64,000 nucleotides of DNA from positions 1-64,000 of the forward strand of contig VCMS01000021.1 in assembly GCA_022539475.1 (NCBI GenBank), read 5' to 3'. The DNA comes from Gracilaria domingensis. Its lineage: Eukaryota > Rhodophyta > Florideophyceae > Gracilariales > Gracilariaceae. The notes under the pieces are model-generated. The model had not been told where the DNA came from. It saw only the letters and a program-made list of their open reading frames with translations, and made no database searches. How positions within the stretch are numbered: the stretch's first letter is position 1; each line of letters begins with the position of its first letter. The position numbers and the translations under genes were made by a program. Shown piece after piece: positions 41,768-54,110 of the stretch.

Positions 41768-42105
41768 CCCTTTTGAGACGGTTCGCTTATATCTAGTGAG
41801 CTAGACATAAGCGGGCAACATGATTGGGTAGCCGCTATAACCAATCGTTGTCAGCGCGCCACTTGTCTGCTTGGCTTATGTCTAGCTCACTAGATATAAG
41901 CAAAACATCTTCTCAATTGGCTATGAATTCAATCGGTTTGAAATCAAACCAATAACATTCGAACTCGAGTACCACGTGTATTTCAATCAACATGGTTTGT
42001 TACACCGCTCTACGTCAGCCGCCTGATCGAGCCATTTCTTTCTTTCTCACTGGCTAGTTCTTATGTCTAGCTCACTAGACATAAGAACTTTTAGTCCCAA
42101 AAGGG
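41768..42105. mobile_element. piggyBac-type MITE
   Basis: A 338-bp element flanked by TTAA at 41764-41767 and 42106-42109. The ends are CCCTTTTGAGAC on the left and, read inward, CCCTTTTGGGAC on the right. TTAA duplication with CCC-starting ends defines piggyBac-type elements. Just inside each end, and once internally (near 41874), is the palindrome CTTATGTCTAGCTCACTAGA or its close variant. No transposase is present. Confidence 0.8.
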
Positions 42106-42109
42106 TTAA

Positions 42110-42787
42110 GCATTCCGCCCACGCCCCCGGCGCTGCCGTGATCCCCATCACCAGCTTCTCCGATATTGCTTTCACCTTCATCCCCACCATCCAAACCATC
42201 CCCCTCAATCCCGCTAGTCCCTACACTACCTCCATCTCTGCCATCCCCTCCTTCTGCGTCGCGTTCCTGTCTCCTCCTTCACCCCCGCTCCTGCTCTCAA
42301 TAAACCCAAAAACGACAGATTCTTACATGGCATCCTTTCCGTTTACGCCACCCATGCCAGGCCGTCCGCCGCCGGCCACGGAGAGAACATTTGCCCCCAA
42401 CACCGCCATCCCCCCCGTAAATCATTGCGGAGCCGTCGCCATCGCTCCCAACCGACCCGCAGAATGATGCGACCCCGCTGTTACTGTGGTTACCATCGCC
42501 ATTAATTCCTCCATCGCCGCCATCACCAATGCTTCCATTCAACCTGTGAAATGCTGCAAACCCTATGCAACCGTCAACGCAATCGCCGTTAAATCATGCA
42601 TGGCCGATATCCGCTCCGCTCCCACCTTTCGCGATTCCACGGCCGCCGCCACGTTTTTTCCTGTCACCTCCATCGCTTTTTGGTCCACCAATGCCTCCAT
42701 TGCCTTCATCACCGCGAATATATATTTATTAGTAGTGGTTGCTATGTAAAAAAGTTTTCGACCTTGCAAAAATGGTGCTCTTTGCTA
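42110..42787 (-). other. low-complexity Gly-rich-coding tract
   Basis: The plus strand is a run of CCATCGCC/CCATCACC-type words. The minus strand would encode Gly/Asp-rich peptide (IGDGGDGGINGDG) in changing frames. No frame covers the whole tract. It could be a decayed Gly-rich structural gene or an expanding simple repeat. The second LTR element inserted at its edge. Confidence 0.35.
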
Positions 42788-42792
42788 GTTCT

Positions 42793-43639
42793 TGCGGTGC
42801 AAAATGGTGACGCGAACGGACGAAAACCAGCCGCATACGCGGAAGCACTCAAGGAGTTTAGCCTTGCTCCCTGTGAGGGATGGCGCAGAAGAAGAGCCCT
42901 CCGATGGGGTCGACACGTGCCGGGCGTAACTCCGGGCGACCCGTTCCTGACTTACAGACGGAGGTCGGGGGGAAAGACCAGCCACAGATGTGGAAGATCT
43001 GAGACGGCGGTGCGGGCAAATGTAGGGGCAAACGAAGGAAAAGAGCCGTGTATACGGACACAGGCACTGTAATAGAAGGGAAAAGAAAAGAAGAAGCAAA
43101 GCAAAAGAAATAATAACCTGATAACCGGGCGGAGAACAGCCGTAAGAACGGGAAAAACAAGAACAAAACAAGACACCAAAATAAACGACAATGTCCGTAT
43201 GTAAACGGTGGCTCCTCAGAGACGCGAGGCGGATAAGCACTGCCGTATTCGACACGGACGCTCTCCGAAGAGTCGCGGTCGCGTGCGGGCGATAGACTTA
43301 GAGCCGAACACTCGGTTGACTTTACTTCCCAGAAGGATGGCCAGTCGGCCGGCCCTTAAGTAGGGATCACTACAGTATCTAATCAAACAAATATCCCGGC
43401 ACACATCCGGCCACAGCCACACACGTGTACCGTGCCCCGTCGGCTCAAAGGGGCAATCCGCAAAAGCGGCAATATCCACCACGTGGACACCTGATGTGCC
43501 CACAACCAGGCCAACAAATAAACATTCTCCCACCAAGGGCTATCCTATCCTCACCATCTGAGGCACCATTTCGGCATACCGGCACATCTGCGATTAGCAG
43601 CACGAGCGAGGCCGGAGTTCCCGGGGTCGTTGCACTACA
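42793..43639 (-). repeat. 3' LTR of the second gypsy-like element
   Basis: 847 bp, matching 48692-49538 at about 99%. Confidence 0.9.
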
Positions 43640-46600
43640 TCAAGATTCGGGTACTAACCCGAATCAAACGGTCAATTCCTTGACAGAGGCCAAGAGCAAG
43701 GCTTCCGAGAACTCGGTCACAGCGAGGGACATCAGCTCCCAATGCGTTGCGCGAGTCCATCTTCTCGCCATGCGAGCATTCCGTGATGACGGCATTCCCT
43801 GCGAAATATAACAGCCGAATTCTTCGGGGACTTCCACTGAATGGCGTCAAAGGAGCGACGTAGAAGCGTCTCTCCTCTGTGCGAGACAGCCTTCTCCCAA
43901 CGGGAGCAAAGCCAAACGCGATTGAAAGCGGCACGAGCATTCCAGCGAAGACCGATATCATCGGAGAACACGATTCTAATAGCGTGCGGTTCGGTTCTGT
44001 TTGCGTGCGACCCTCGCCAAGTGCAGTACTTCAGTATGACTAGAGCTTGGCTAGAGTCCCAGCCATCTGGCTTTCCGTACTGAACGGCTTGTCAGTTTTC
44101 CAGAGTGATCTGGCGCGATCAATTCAATTCCTGAGTGACCAGGCAGAGCAATCCCATTCTCAAAAGGTGCATCCCCAGTAGGGTTAAACATTTCACATCA
44201 TTCCCGCCACTGGCATGGTGGCAGCGCACAACCGTTCACCAACGGAAATACAACTTCAACTTCCCGTTCCGGGCTACCTCGCACACCACGAGTCACCAGT
44301 CTATGGCATGTCGACGCCAGATCCTTTATGATGAGGGCAACCGCGGTGCGGACTTTTCAACAGACCGACAACAATTCGGGAGGTGCTTCAGAGGTGCACC
44401 GTGCTTCCGTTAATAGCGGAATACCATTTCCCTAGACGGGGCTTTCATGTCGGCACATCCCGTAACGGACGGCTGACGCAACATCCCGTACGACATGGGT
44501 CAATCAGTACGCGTCCTGAATGACCAGGCTCCTAGGAAAAAATGTGCCATCCGCCATGCGGCAACTCTTCATCTTCTATCAGTGCTTCTCAGCGGCAGAG
44601 CTGCATCCACAATGTGGCGTACTCCCAACGAGGGGATTTCCCTTCATTCGAGCTTCATCCGCTAGAGCGGCTAGTATCGTCGCCAAACTGGTGTTCATCA
44701 CAACGCCGGAATATTCACGGAACAGTATACAGAATATCCCGAACGGGCAGCTCCGTTACGGACTGCATGAAAGAAATAATACCGGCAAAGACGGCTCCCG
44801 AATATGTAGGGTTCACACTCGCTTCCGAGATATCCCAGACCTGGGCGCATCTTCATCGCTTCGTCCTCGGAGAGGTTCTTCTTTGACCGAAATTTCGGAA
44901 GCATTCCATGAAACAATGGCTAAATACCATATTCCATCTTAGACGGCCATCAACGAATATAATCTGAAATTATTCAGTAGCCCGAGTACGGGAAGGTAGA
45001 ATGAACCGTCAACAGATGTCGGGTTGCTGAGTTATTGCCTCTGCAATATGAGGCCTAGCATCTTCCCGTAGAAGACGGGCCTTCAAAGTATACCATCCCA
45101 GCATTCTGAACATTGCTGGCTTGGAAACCTCACTTGTAGTGCACTCCAATGTTACTGGCTATGCCACATTACACGTGGATGAGTGCAACCAATTTTCATT
45201 GGCTCCTTTCACTGCCAAGTGGATTTGTGCGCTATCCTTCGTTTGCACGGCCAGCCACGTGGGTGGTGCACAAGTAAAATCTAACTTCCATCCATGAAGG
45301 GTTCTATTCTGGTTGCACCGGCCAATTCACACGTGTAGGCGTGCCACCTAAATCGATTCGGCTTCCACCTAAGATGGGCCAACTTCCGGTTGCACCGGCT
45401 AAAATACACGTGTGCATGTGCACGCAAAGTGCATCGTGCTGCTCCACGCGCCGTGGCAAGCACATTGCTGTGTCGACTTCAGCGCCGTGTTGCACGGATT
45501 GCGCAGTGCCTGCAACAGTGCAAGCTGCTGGGTCGCCACGAGCGGGTCTCAACGTGACACTCCGAATATTTCGGTGCTTTGCGACGCCGCACAGGGCGGA
45601 CGGCCACCGAAATTGATCGCCAAGCATGGCTACTGTGCGAACCTTTCCGTCTTTGGTACGGCTTTCGACCTCTCCAAACCATGAGACATTACCGTTCTTC
45701 ACTCGGCTTGTGCTGAACTCACGGTACGTGCTTCGATACGTCTTCCGCGTATTATGCGGCATTCGGAGACCGCATTGCACCGTTCTCCATCGGCGATTCT
45801 ACCGGCGCACCGGAGGAGCGCAAATGATAATTCCACAACACAGTGGCCACAACTGCGAACTAACGCGCCAACGTTTTCCCACTGTGGGCCTCCTGCGAAC
45901 AGGTACGATAGCGAACAGCGCCACGAGGAGCGGACCAGCCAGCAGTCTGCGGTATCCAACCAGGTTGGCAGATGCGCACGACCCAAAGGTTAGGGACCAC
46001 ACCGTTGACGGGCGCAGCGCGGTACGTTCCAGAACATGGTCCGCGAAAATTGCGGTAGTCCACACAGAGCTGAAGCCCCATTTCCTTCTTGGGAACGACG
46101 ACCACGGGCGTCAACGAAGAGCCACAATCTTTGGATTCGAGCAAAGACCGTACGAACGTAATGAAACTCAAGTGTTGAGCTCCACGTCCAATGTTGCCTA
46201 TTAGGGATGACCACAAAGATTCCAGGAAGTGGATGAACGAGCCAGAACTCTGGGTGTCAGATACTGTGCCAGACGACGGCTCTATTGTAGGAGAACATGA
46301 TTCCAAACTTGAATCAACCAAACCATGATGCATTGATCTCCCATTGAAAAGGGCATTCAATGCTTCGTCTGCAGAAGCATCGCAAAGACCGAGCACATCG
46401 GAAACTTCCACGTTAGTGGCAAAAATAGCCTTCGGGTGCGGAAAGGTCTGGCCAATAACTTGGTTCTTCTGTAGGCACAGTGGAAATCGCGAGAAGTTAG
46501 CGACAAGAACCTGAAGTGGTTCGTCTTCTTCACACCATGCGACTCCATTAGCCAATGCAGCATCCTGCTTTCCGTACAACGACGGCATGTGCTCTAAAAC

Positions 46601-48691
46601 CAAAAGGCCGCGTTGTGCGGTAGACACAGTAACCCAAGACTGGGATTCCGGTGGAATCACGGTAAAAGCTTCGACGCGTAATTTCGAAGACTTTCGACTC
46701 GGTCGGCTGTATTGTTGTGCCGGTGGCAATGGTGCAGGATTCTTTCTTGCCCGTTCCCACGGCTTACCAGCAAATGGAACGGAGATTCCGTCAGCCAAAT
46801 CCACCCGAGAAAACCTCGGTCTAATCGCATGAACAAAGCGATCACAAAAGTCGCAGCCGAGAACAATCGGAACAGCAAGCTTCTTGCACACAACAAAGTT
46901 GACCGTAACCACGGATAATCCAAGTCTAACAAGAATTGGCACAGTGACCACAGTCTCAATTGGGGATTCATTCGCATCACAAATATCCTTCAGGGGACCA
47001 TATCGGATGTACTGCAAACACTCCTGAGGGAGAAATGAATCCAGAATACAGCTCGGAGCTGCTCCCGTATCAAGAACGGTCACATGACGAGCCATCAGAT
47101 GATGGGAAAATCTGAGATCGGCGTAGACCTTGTAGCTCCGCTTCGACAGCATGAGTACACGTTCCGGATGTTTCGGATTAACTTTCCGTATCCACGGCCT
47201 CGTAAGTTGTCCCACATCTGGGTTTGAATCCGATAAGGATAAAGAAACCTTCCTCGAAAGGATGGTTATAAGGGAGCGGGACTGGGAAGTCCCAGGTGTC
47301 AATGACCCCTGTTCAAAGGGCACCTCTCCCGAATGGGAGGCTCCCAAGCTCAGTTTTTCTGAGTCAATGCCGTTTGAAACGGACGAGTTTTCTCCCGCAG
47401 AACGGGTTGTTCCACAGCAGTGGTGATGTTGTTGATTACTTGACGGACAGGAAGCGACCGAGAAACGGCAGGACTCGACGCCTCGAGAGGAGAGGATACT
47501 TCGAAATCGTCCTTCGCAAGAAGGTAAGAATTCAATGGCACACTCTCCTGTTCTTCCGGAGCCAACGATTCGAAACGCACGATGATCGTGTCCAAATCCC
47601 GAAGAGGGTGCATACAAAGAGATGTTGCGTGTCCTCTGCCATAACAATGGTGACAGATGACTGCAGAACTTTGACGCAGATAATCCGTATTGAGCGGCAG
47701 TGCGGAATCTCACTCAGCAGAATTCCTGGGCAGAGTCATATCCCGAATGGGCTCCACCGTATGATACGGTACACAGTCAGCATCAACTGGCGATGTAGAA
47801 AAAGCCTTCGAAAAGGTGACCGATATCTTCGGAACTAACGCTTCACAGAGCAACTCGTTAGATGAGAGATTCCCGCGCATGCGGCTGAGCTCACGACTCC
47901 AAGCTCCAATTGAGGAGTCAGACGAATATGTCCAATCCGATGAGGCGGTATCAAACTCTGAGGTCTCAGAGACATCTGAATCGAACTTCGTTCGCCGCGT
48001 GCAACCCTTCGAACCTGACGGGCGTCGATGTTTCCCACCGCTGGGCTCAGAATCCGAGTAGTCGGAAGAACGATTGTCCATCAAGATGGCATTCTCCAAC
48101 GTACGCAAACGATGGTCAATATCAATCAACCTCGAGTTGTACCTCCTCAGAGGATTATCGCCAGAACGAACATATTCCAGAATGGAGTCCACTTCACAAC
48201 GCAAATTGCGAACATCACCGCGAACATCCCTCTTGAGGGTTTCATCAACCTTTTCAATAAGGGCGTTCAAAGCCTCACGAATTGAGGACTGCATGAGCTG
48301 CAAAGAGCAGATATGAGCCTCCAACTCGGAGTAACGGGCAAGGAACCCTCCAGAAGGGCAAGCTTTTGCCACGAGTGCAGCCGAAACTAGCCCAGAATCT
48401 GGGGGTACCGAAGGGTAAGGTCGTGTCTTTCTGAAGTCAGGGCCAAGTCCAACGTGATTGGAAGCATCCTCCTCGGACCGCGGTCGCGGAGGCACAGTGA
48501 CAGTGCCATCAGCAGACCTCGGCAGAGAAAGATTCCGAACTTCATTCCGCGCCAATATAGACATCAGACCGACACTTCGGAAACGACGAACTCGACTTCG
48601 AGACTTCCTGAAAATCAAACCAGGCAAAAGCGACAAAAAAAAGAAACCGCTGAAGCGGACCAGCCGATCTTTCTAGGTCGGGAGACCACTT

Positions 48692-49538
48692 TGTGGTGCA
48701 AAACCGTGACGCGAACGGACGAAAACCAGCCGCATACGCGGAAGCACTCAAGGAGTTTAGCCTTGCTCCCTGTGAGGGGTGGCGCAGAAGAAGAGCCCTC
48801 CGATGGGGTCGACATGTGCCGGGCGTAACTCCGGGCGACCCGTTCCTGACTTACAGACGGAGGTCGGGGGGAAAGACCAGCCACAGATGTGGAAGATCCG
48901 AGACGGCGGTGCGGGCAAATGTAGGGGCAAACGAAGGAAAAGAGCTGTGTATACGGACACAGGCACTGTAATAGAAGGGAAAAGAAAAGAAGAAGCAAAG
49001 CAAAAGAAATAATAACCTGATAACCGGGCGGAGAACAGCCGTAAGAACGGGAAAAACAAGAACAAAACAAGACACCAAAATAAACGACAATGTCCGTATG
49101 TAAACGGTGGCTCCTCAGAGACGCGAGGCGGATAAGCACTGCCGTATTCGACAGGGACGCTCTCCGAAGAGTCGCGGTCGCGTGCGGGCGATAGACTTAG
49201 AGCCGAACACTCGGTTGACTTTACTTCCCAGAAGGATGGCCAGTCGGCCGGCCCTTAAGTAGGGATCACTACAGTATCTAATCAAACAAATATCCCGGCA
49301 CACATCCGGCCACAGCCACACACGTGTACCGTGCCCCGTCGGCTCAAAGGGGCAATCCGCAAAAGCGGCAATATCCACCACGTGGACACCTGATGTGCCC
49401 ACAACCAGGCCAACAAATAAACATTCTCCCACCAAGGGCTATCCTATCCTCACCATCTGAGGCACCATTTCGGCATACCGGCACATCTGCGATTAGCAGC
49501 ACGAGCGAGGCCGGAGTTCCCGGGGTCGTTGCACTACA
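48692..49538 (-). repeat. 5' LTR of the second gypsy-like element
   Basis: 847 bp. On the minus strand it begins TGTAGTGCAACGACC and ends TTTTGCACCACA. Confidence 0.9.
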
Positions 49539-49543
49539 GTTCT

Positions 49544-50210
49544 TTCAGTGTTTGGTGCTTCGTCCGCTGCTTCTTGTACACGGGCTTATAGTCTAACTTT
49601 TATGGAGTACAATAACGTGCTAGGATGCATTTATTTGTCGTGTCGTTGATACATCTTTGTCATCATGCATACACGTCGTTGTGTTCGCAATACAATCAAA
49701 TATCGGTAAGTTCTCCCTTAGATTAGTGGTTGTTAATCAGTCAACTCAATTTATATTCTACCCAAAAACTATCCTATCTGTTCATTGACAGGGGCGACTT
49801 ACCTTTCCATCGAGGCCGCAAGTCTGGGGCACTGGCGGATCACACTTGTTACAACACCTCTCAGCAGCTCTGAAAATGGGCTGCGCAGTTTGCACGAGCT
49901 ACAGCACAAAAAGCGCGGCGGCATCGTGCGGCTCCGCCTCACCGGGCATGGAGCGCTGCAAGCGCCGAACGGAATGCCGATCCTGAAGTCCTTTCCATCG
50001 TCATCGCTCGCGTGCGGCACTATCGATAGCACGGGCAGCAAGCCATAGCGAACATTAGCTGTAAACCACGTGGAGAAGAACTGTAATTCTCGCCCTCTAA
50101 AAACGACTTAAAAACATACTTTTACAGCGGTAACATAAGGCTTATACTGCCGCTTGGCACTATAAGCCTTCATGTCACCAATAGGTACTGTAAGGAATAT
50201 GTGACCCCGG
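49544..50210. other. intergenic; one strong hairpin
   Basis: At about 50128-50165, TAAGGCTTATA and TATAAGCCTT form a stem like those seen near 24430-24505 and 27537. No gene recognised. Confidence 0.4.
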
Positions 50211-52190
50211 GCTACTGTATGCGTACCCCAATATTGGGGGATTCAGGAGTGGACGTAAGCGCCATCTACGCGAAAACTTTCCAGAAAGTCGAAGCGGTTG
50301 TCGGAAAACTCTCCGTCACAAGTTTGGAAACCCCAGTGTAACTCCAGGGTGCTTTTGCGACTAAGAGCGCGGCTGAAGTAACTACGTCTCGATCTGTTCT
50401 CCTTACCATCACAATTTACCTACTGGGATGTAATACTCCCATACGGGTCCGAGGAATTGAATTCTACATAGTTGATTGCGATATGGACGAAATATTGCTA
50501 GCAAAACCATCCCTCAACTCAATCTGGTTCAACCTCAAGGACTATTTGACCCGAGTACAGGACAACATTCATGACAAACAAATTTTTGATATTGATCCAG
50601 AACATTTCAAACTGGCATCGGCCACATATCAAGGTTTGTCATACATGGCCGCGGATGACGACCCCATCGCGCTTCCAGAATGTCTAGCAGCTCGAATTAG
50701 GAAGGACATTCCGGAATCTATTGACAACAGGCCCGTGTTTGTGACTGACTGACTTGATAGAAAAATAAGTGACTAGTGACTGACTAACCAGCAAATGCAA
50801 TAAAATTCTAGTCACATTTAGTCATTTAGAGTACACGTGGCCACTAACATACGTGTCACCTTCATAACCACTAATTTTCATACACGCGTGTAATATATAG
50901 GAGCCTAAATGGTTTTCAAATTAAGTCTTCCGTTTATTTTTGACTATAAATAGTAAACATAGATATCAATTTGTTAAGATATCCCTTTGTTTGATTAATT
51001 TTGCTGTTTCTTTCAATGTTTTGCTCATTTTTAAAAACTTTTCCAAAACTTGAAGTTTGATAATAACATTCTTTAGGACGAAAATACCTTGTTAGCTCCT
51101 AAGCAAATTGACATATTTACTTATGTATCTCCGACTAAGAGCAGCGCAATTTAATTTCTAAGCAAACGCGCTTAGAGAGAGAACCAAGAAAAATGTGACT
51201 AAATCTGACTGACTACTGATTTTTTTGAGTGACTTTGACTTTTGGACTTGCTCGAAAATCTAGTCACAAATACGGGCCTGATCGACAAGGCTTTTGGCAG
51301 AATCATCTGTGATGCCGAAGCCAACGGAATATCGAATGAGGGATCCAAACGACTATCCAGAATATTGCAACAATACCGTAACGTTTTCCGAATCAAACAA
51401 GAAGCGGATCCTCCGGTCGACGTTTCCCCTCTGAAGATTACACCGACCACGAATGCCAAGCCATATAGCTGTACAGAACAAGGATACGCACCCCAACAGC
51501 GTGATTTCATAATACAAACCATCCGAGAGTTAGAAGCTGTTGGAGCAATATACAAAACTTCTTCCTCTCGATGGGCCTCACCAGCGCTGGCAGTACCCAA
51601 ACCGGGTTCTACCACACTCCGGTTCACTGTGGATCTCCGCGGACCCAACTCTCGTAGAGTACCAATTCAGTCCGCGATGCCGCATCTTGAGTCCAAATTT
51701 CAGGACATATCGGGAAGCACTTACTTTGCAAATATCGATTTGGCACATGGATATTGCCAGGTACCCCTCGCGCCAGAGTCACAAGAGATGATGTCTATTC
51801 AAACTTCTCTTGGAGTTTATTTCTCCAAACGACTTTTGCAAGGAGGAAGTGATTCCGGGAACCATTTCCAGGCAGTCTTATCAGAAAATTTCGACGGACG
51901 CGTCGAGAAAATGTTGCAATGGATAGATGACATTCTATTCTATGCAACATCAGAGAAAGAACTACTGGACAACATCGAATTTTTCTTGCATGTCAGCAAG
52001 AAGATCGACTTGAAGATACATCCAGAGAAGTTCACTCTTTTTGCGAAGGAAGTTCAATTTTGCAGACGCATAATATCAGCAAAAGGTGTCCAATATAATC
52101 CTAGACACTTTGAATCACTCACTTCCATGAAGAAACCTACGCTAGCATCTGAACTACAGCAATTTGTGTGTGCTATGAATTGGATGAGAA
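50211..52190 (+). mobile_element. old gypsy-like pol fossil, split by a nested hAT MITE
   Basis: The plus strand shows a protease-type DSG motif near 50240 and, after the nested MITE at 50728-51280, a reverse transcriptase segment with the family signs VDLRG, ANIDLAHGYCQ and the IDDI box near 51923. No LTRs were found. The fossil is truncated and broken, and clearly older than the other two gypsy elements. It continues into the dispersed repeat at 52193-52780. Confidence 0.75.
50728..51280. mobile_element. hAT-type MITE (GTGACT family), copy 2, nested
   Basis: 553 bp with ends CAGGCCCGTGTTTGTGACTG and, read inward from the right, CAGGCCCGTATTTGTGACTA. The 8-bp target duplication is ATTGACAA at 50720-50727 and ATCGACAA at 51281-51288 (one mismatch). 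AGTGACTGACT and TAGTCAC words cluster at both ends. It inserted into the gypsy fossil, so it is younger than it. Confidence 0.85.
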
Positions 52191-52192
52191 AC

Positions 52193-52780
52193 GCAATATG
52201 CACCGTGTCACACGGCGCATTTAAGTCACTTTTTGGAGAGATAACCAACAATGGATCACAACACATCCAACAAATTAAAATTAAGCAAAAAGGAAAATCC
52301 TTGTATGAAGTGCATTGGGATTTGCCTGTAACATATGTCCAAAACCTTACCTCTTTCTTACTAAGATTCTACTCAAAAATCCATAGACAACACCAAGTTG
52401 TTGGCAGTGCTCATAGAAAGCATAATTTTAGTACTATGTCTGTCAATAAAAGTTTCTAAATTTACGAAAAGTTTCAATTTTTGCTGGACACATATCTTAA
52501 TTTTTCGCTACAAAAGCAATGCTAATTTGTATCGATTTTTTGTTCAAAGGCAAAGGAATCTTACGAAAGCATTCGAAAGAGGTAACCTTAACAGAAGAAT
52601 TGAAAAGAATACTTTTATAAAATACAACAATCCTTAGTGTTCGAACATCTTTAAGTGAAGCAGATCAAAGTTTTGCTATTTTAAAATTGAATCAATCGCT
52701 AACTGGGTTGTCTAAGGAGCTTTGCGGGTTTTCTTCTTCGAGAAGCTCGCTTCTCAAAGCACTGATAGATGTGAAATAAA
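52193..52780 (+). repeat. dispersed repeat matching 4165-4750
   Basis: About 590 bp shared with the left side of the window. It begins within the pol fossil (CACCGTGTCACACGG) and ends at the GAGAAGCTCGCTTCTC hairpin. It probably represents the 3' part of the same old element family. Confidence 0.65.
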
Positions 52781-53600
52781 TATCTTTTCTACAGAGGAAA
52801 TAAGCAACATTAGCGATGACAGGGACATATCCTCTCGAGAAATGTAATTTCTTCACCAACCTCTCCGTGTATCAAAAAATTATTTCTAAAGTATCTTTGC
52901 GTCTTCTACTTTGAGAAATTTCCTTCTCAAAGCGCTGACTAAAAGAGACTTTGAAAGTATGATACTGTTGATTTCTTTCCCGGACTTCCTAGCAACAAAC
53001 AGACTGCACGAATACGCGATAATTCAACGACTTTGAAAAGTTTGTTCAAGATTCTTGTGAATCGAATAAGGCTCTAAGGGGCGTTCCAGGAGTTTACGAA
53101 ATCTGTAATCGAAAACTTGAAACGTGCATCCAATCAATCAGCAGTTGACACTTATGTGTGCTGGCAAAATGCGTCTGTTTGTTGTCTGCGAAACGTTATG
53201 TTTCCCAGTCAACGAAACAAAATCTCTTGCCACTGCATGGTCTCCTATCTCGCAAAACTCACCAGCACCTCCTTAACATCCATGGAGTGTCCACCATTGC
53301 CACAAACCATCACTGCAAGCGCCGAAAACAACACGCCACAGCCCAACGCTAGTGTACCTCTCCCTCAATCAAGTGCAACACTTCGCAATCATAGCAGTCA
53401 GGCAGAAACTTCTCACACACCGTCGAATATTGACACTGCATTCGAGACAACAGCAGAGGCCTTGAGCGCATTGAAGATTAACGATTTCACCAACGCGAAA
53501 TGAAAAGTTGCACTAAAACTGTTGAACGTTTTAGGTGCTCATAACGCCAAACATGCCACAAAAATGTGGATTCTGTCAGTTAAAATGGTGCAACGGTCTA
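52781..53600 (+). other. region with a Ser/Thr/Pro/Asn-rich open frame
   Basis: A frame ending at 53503 reads from an internal ATG at about 53282 (MECPPLPQTITASAENNT...) to ALKINDFTNAK. It is polar, low complexity and without a known domain. It may be the upstream part of the broken ORF that follows. Another TTTGAGAA...TTCTCAAAGCGCTGA hairpin lies near 52912. Confidence 0.3.
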
Positions 53601-53605
53601 TATAG

Positions 53606-54110
53606 ATGGCCGCTTTACTTCAGGTTCTTAACAACTCCAGCGACCAAAGCAATAGGGACTTTGCAGACATCTTAGATCTGCCTTCAACAACTGTTCGACT
53701 TCGTAAAGTTTCTGACAAGAAAGAAGAAGTATTGTGGCTGCGAGGTGATATACCTGTCTTCGAAAATGATAATGTTCCAGTGGGACAACCGGCCCAAGAT
53801 GTTCAGCCACAGCTGACGTACGCGCAAGAAGAAAGACAGCCGCCTTTTGAGAGCGTAGAGTACTGCCGGCTCTTACATGTTCTTGCAGACTCTCAAATGG
53901 CCTCCACGCGACAGAAGCTTACGGAAGGCATGGAACGCAAAGAGCTCTACTAGAAACAGGGGGATCCGTGGACGGAGCATATAGCACCTTTTTCAATGAT
54001 TACCATTTTAAGCCGGTAGCGGTTAGCGTTCTAGATGGAGGTGTCTGTAGAGCAAACCCCCAGCGATGGGATCGTCTCTCAAGGCGTTCGAGTCCTTGCC
54101 CTCTAGACGA
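53606..54110 (+). pseudogene. broken conserved-looking ORF, unknown function
   Basis: The ATG at 53606 opens a 115-codon frame ending in a helical, basic segment (ASTRQKLTEGMERKELY) and a TAG at 53951. The same frame continues past the TAG as QGDPWTEHIAPF; then a +1 shift at a T-run near 53988 leads to FFNDYHFKP. A W-x-x-x-I-A-P-x-F-N-D-x-x-F-x-P pattern looks like a conserved protein motif, so this is probably a disabled gene copy. I cannot name the family. The multi-copy, transposon-linked context suggests an accessory protein of a DNA transposon. Confidence 0.4.

Larger units (their letters stand above)
42793..49538 (-). mobile_element. Ty3/gypsy-like LTR element, broken, fairly young
   Basis: A 6,746-bp element on the minus strand with two 847-bp LTRs (TG...CA). 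The LTRs differ at about eight to ten sites by eye (~1%), and a GTTCT target duplication lies at 42788-42792 and 49539-49543. A primer-binding-like TGGTCTCCCGACC lies three bases inside the 5' (right) LTR. A gag-like frame lies at about 47.7-48.6 kb, an aspartic-protease segment (LDTGA) near 47.07 kb and the start of an RT-like region near 46.05 kb. The left third is heavily decayed. The element is broken in several places and has probably been non-autonomous since insertion. Confidence 0.85.

Noticed and set aside
42063-42467. 134-codon plus-strand Pro/Ile/Ser-rich ORF
   Set aside because: It begins inside the piggyBac MITE and runs through a low-complexity CCATCGCC tract; no domain.
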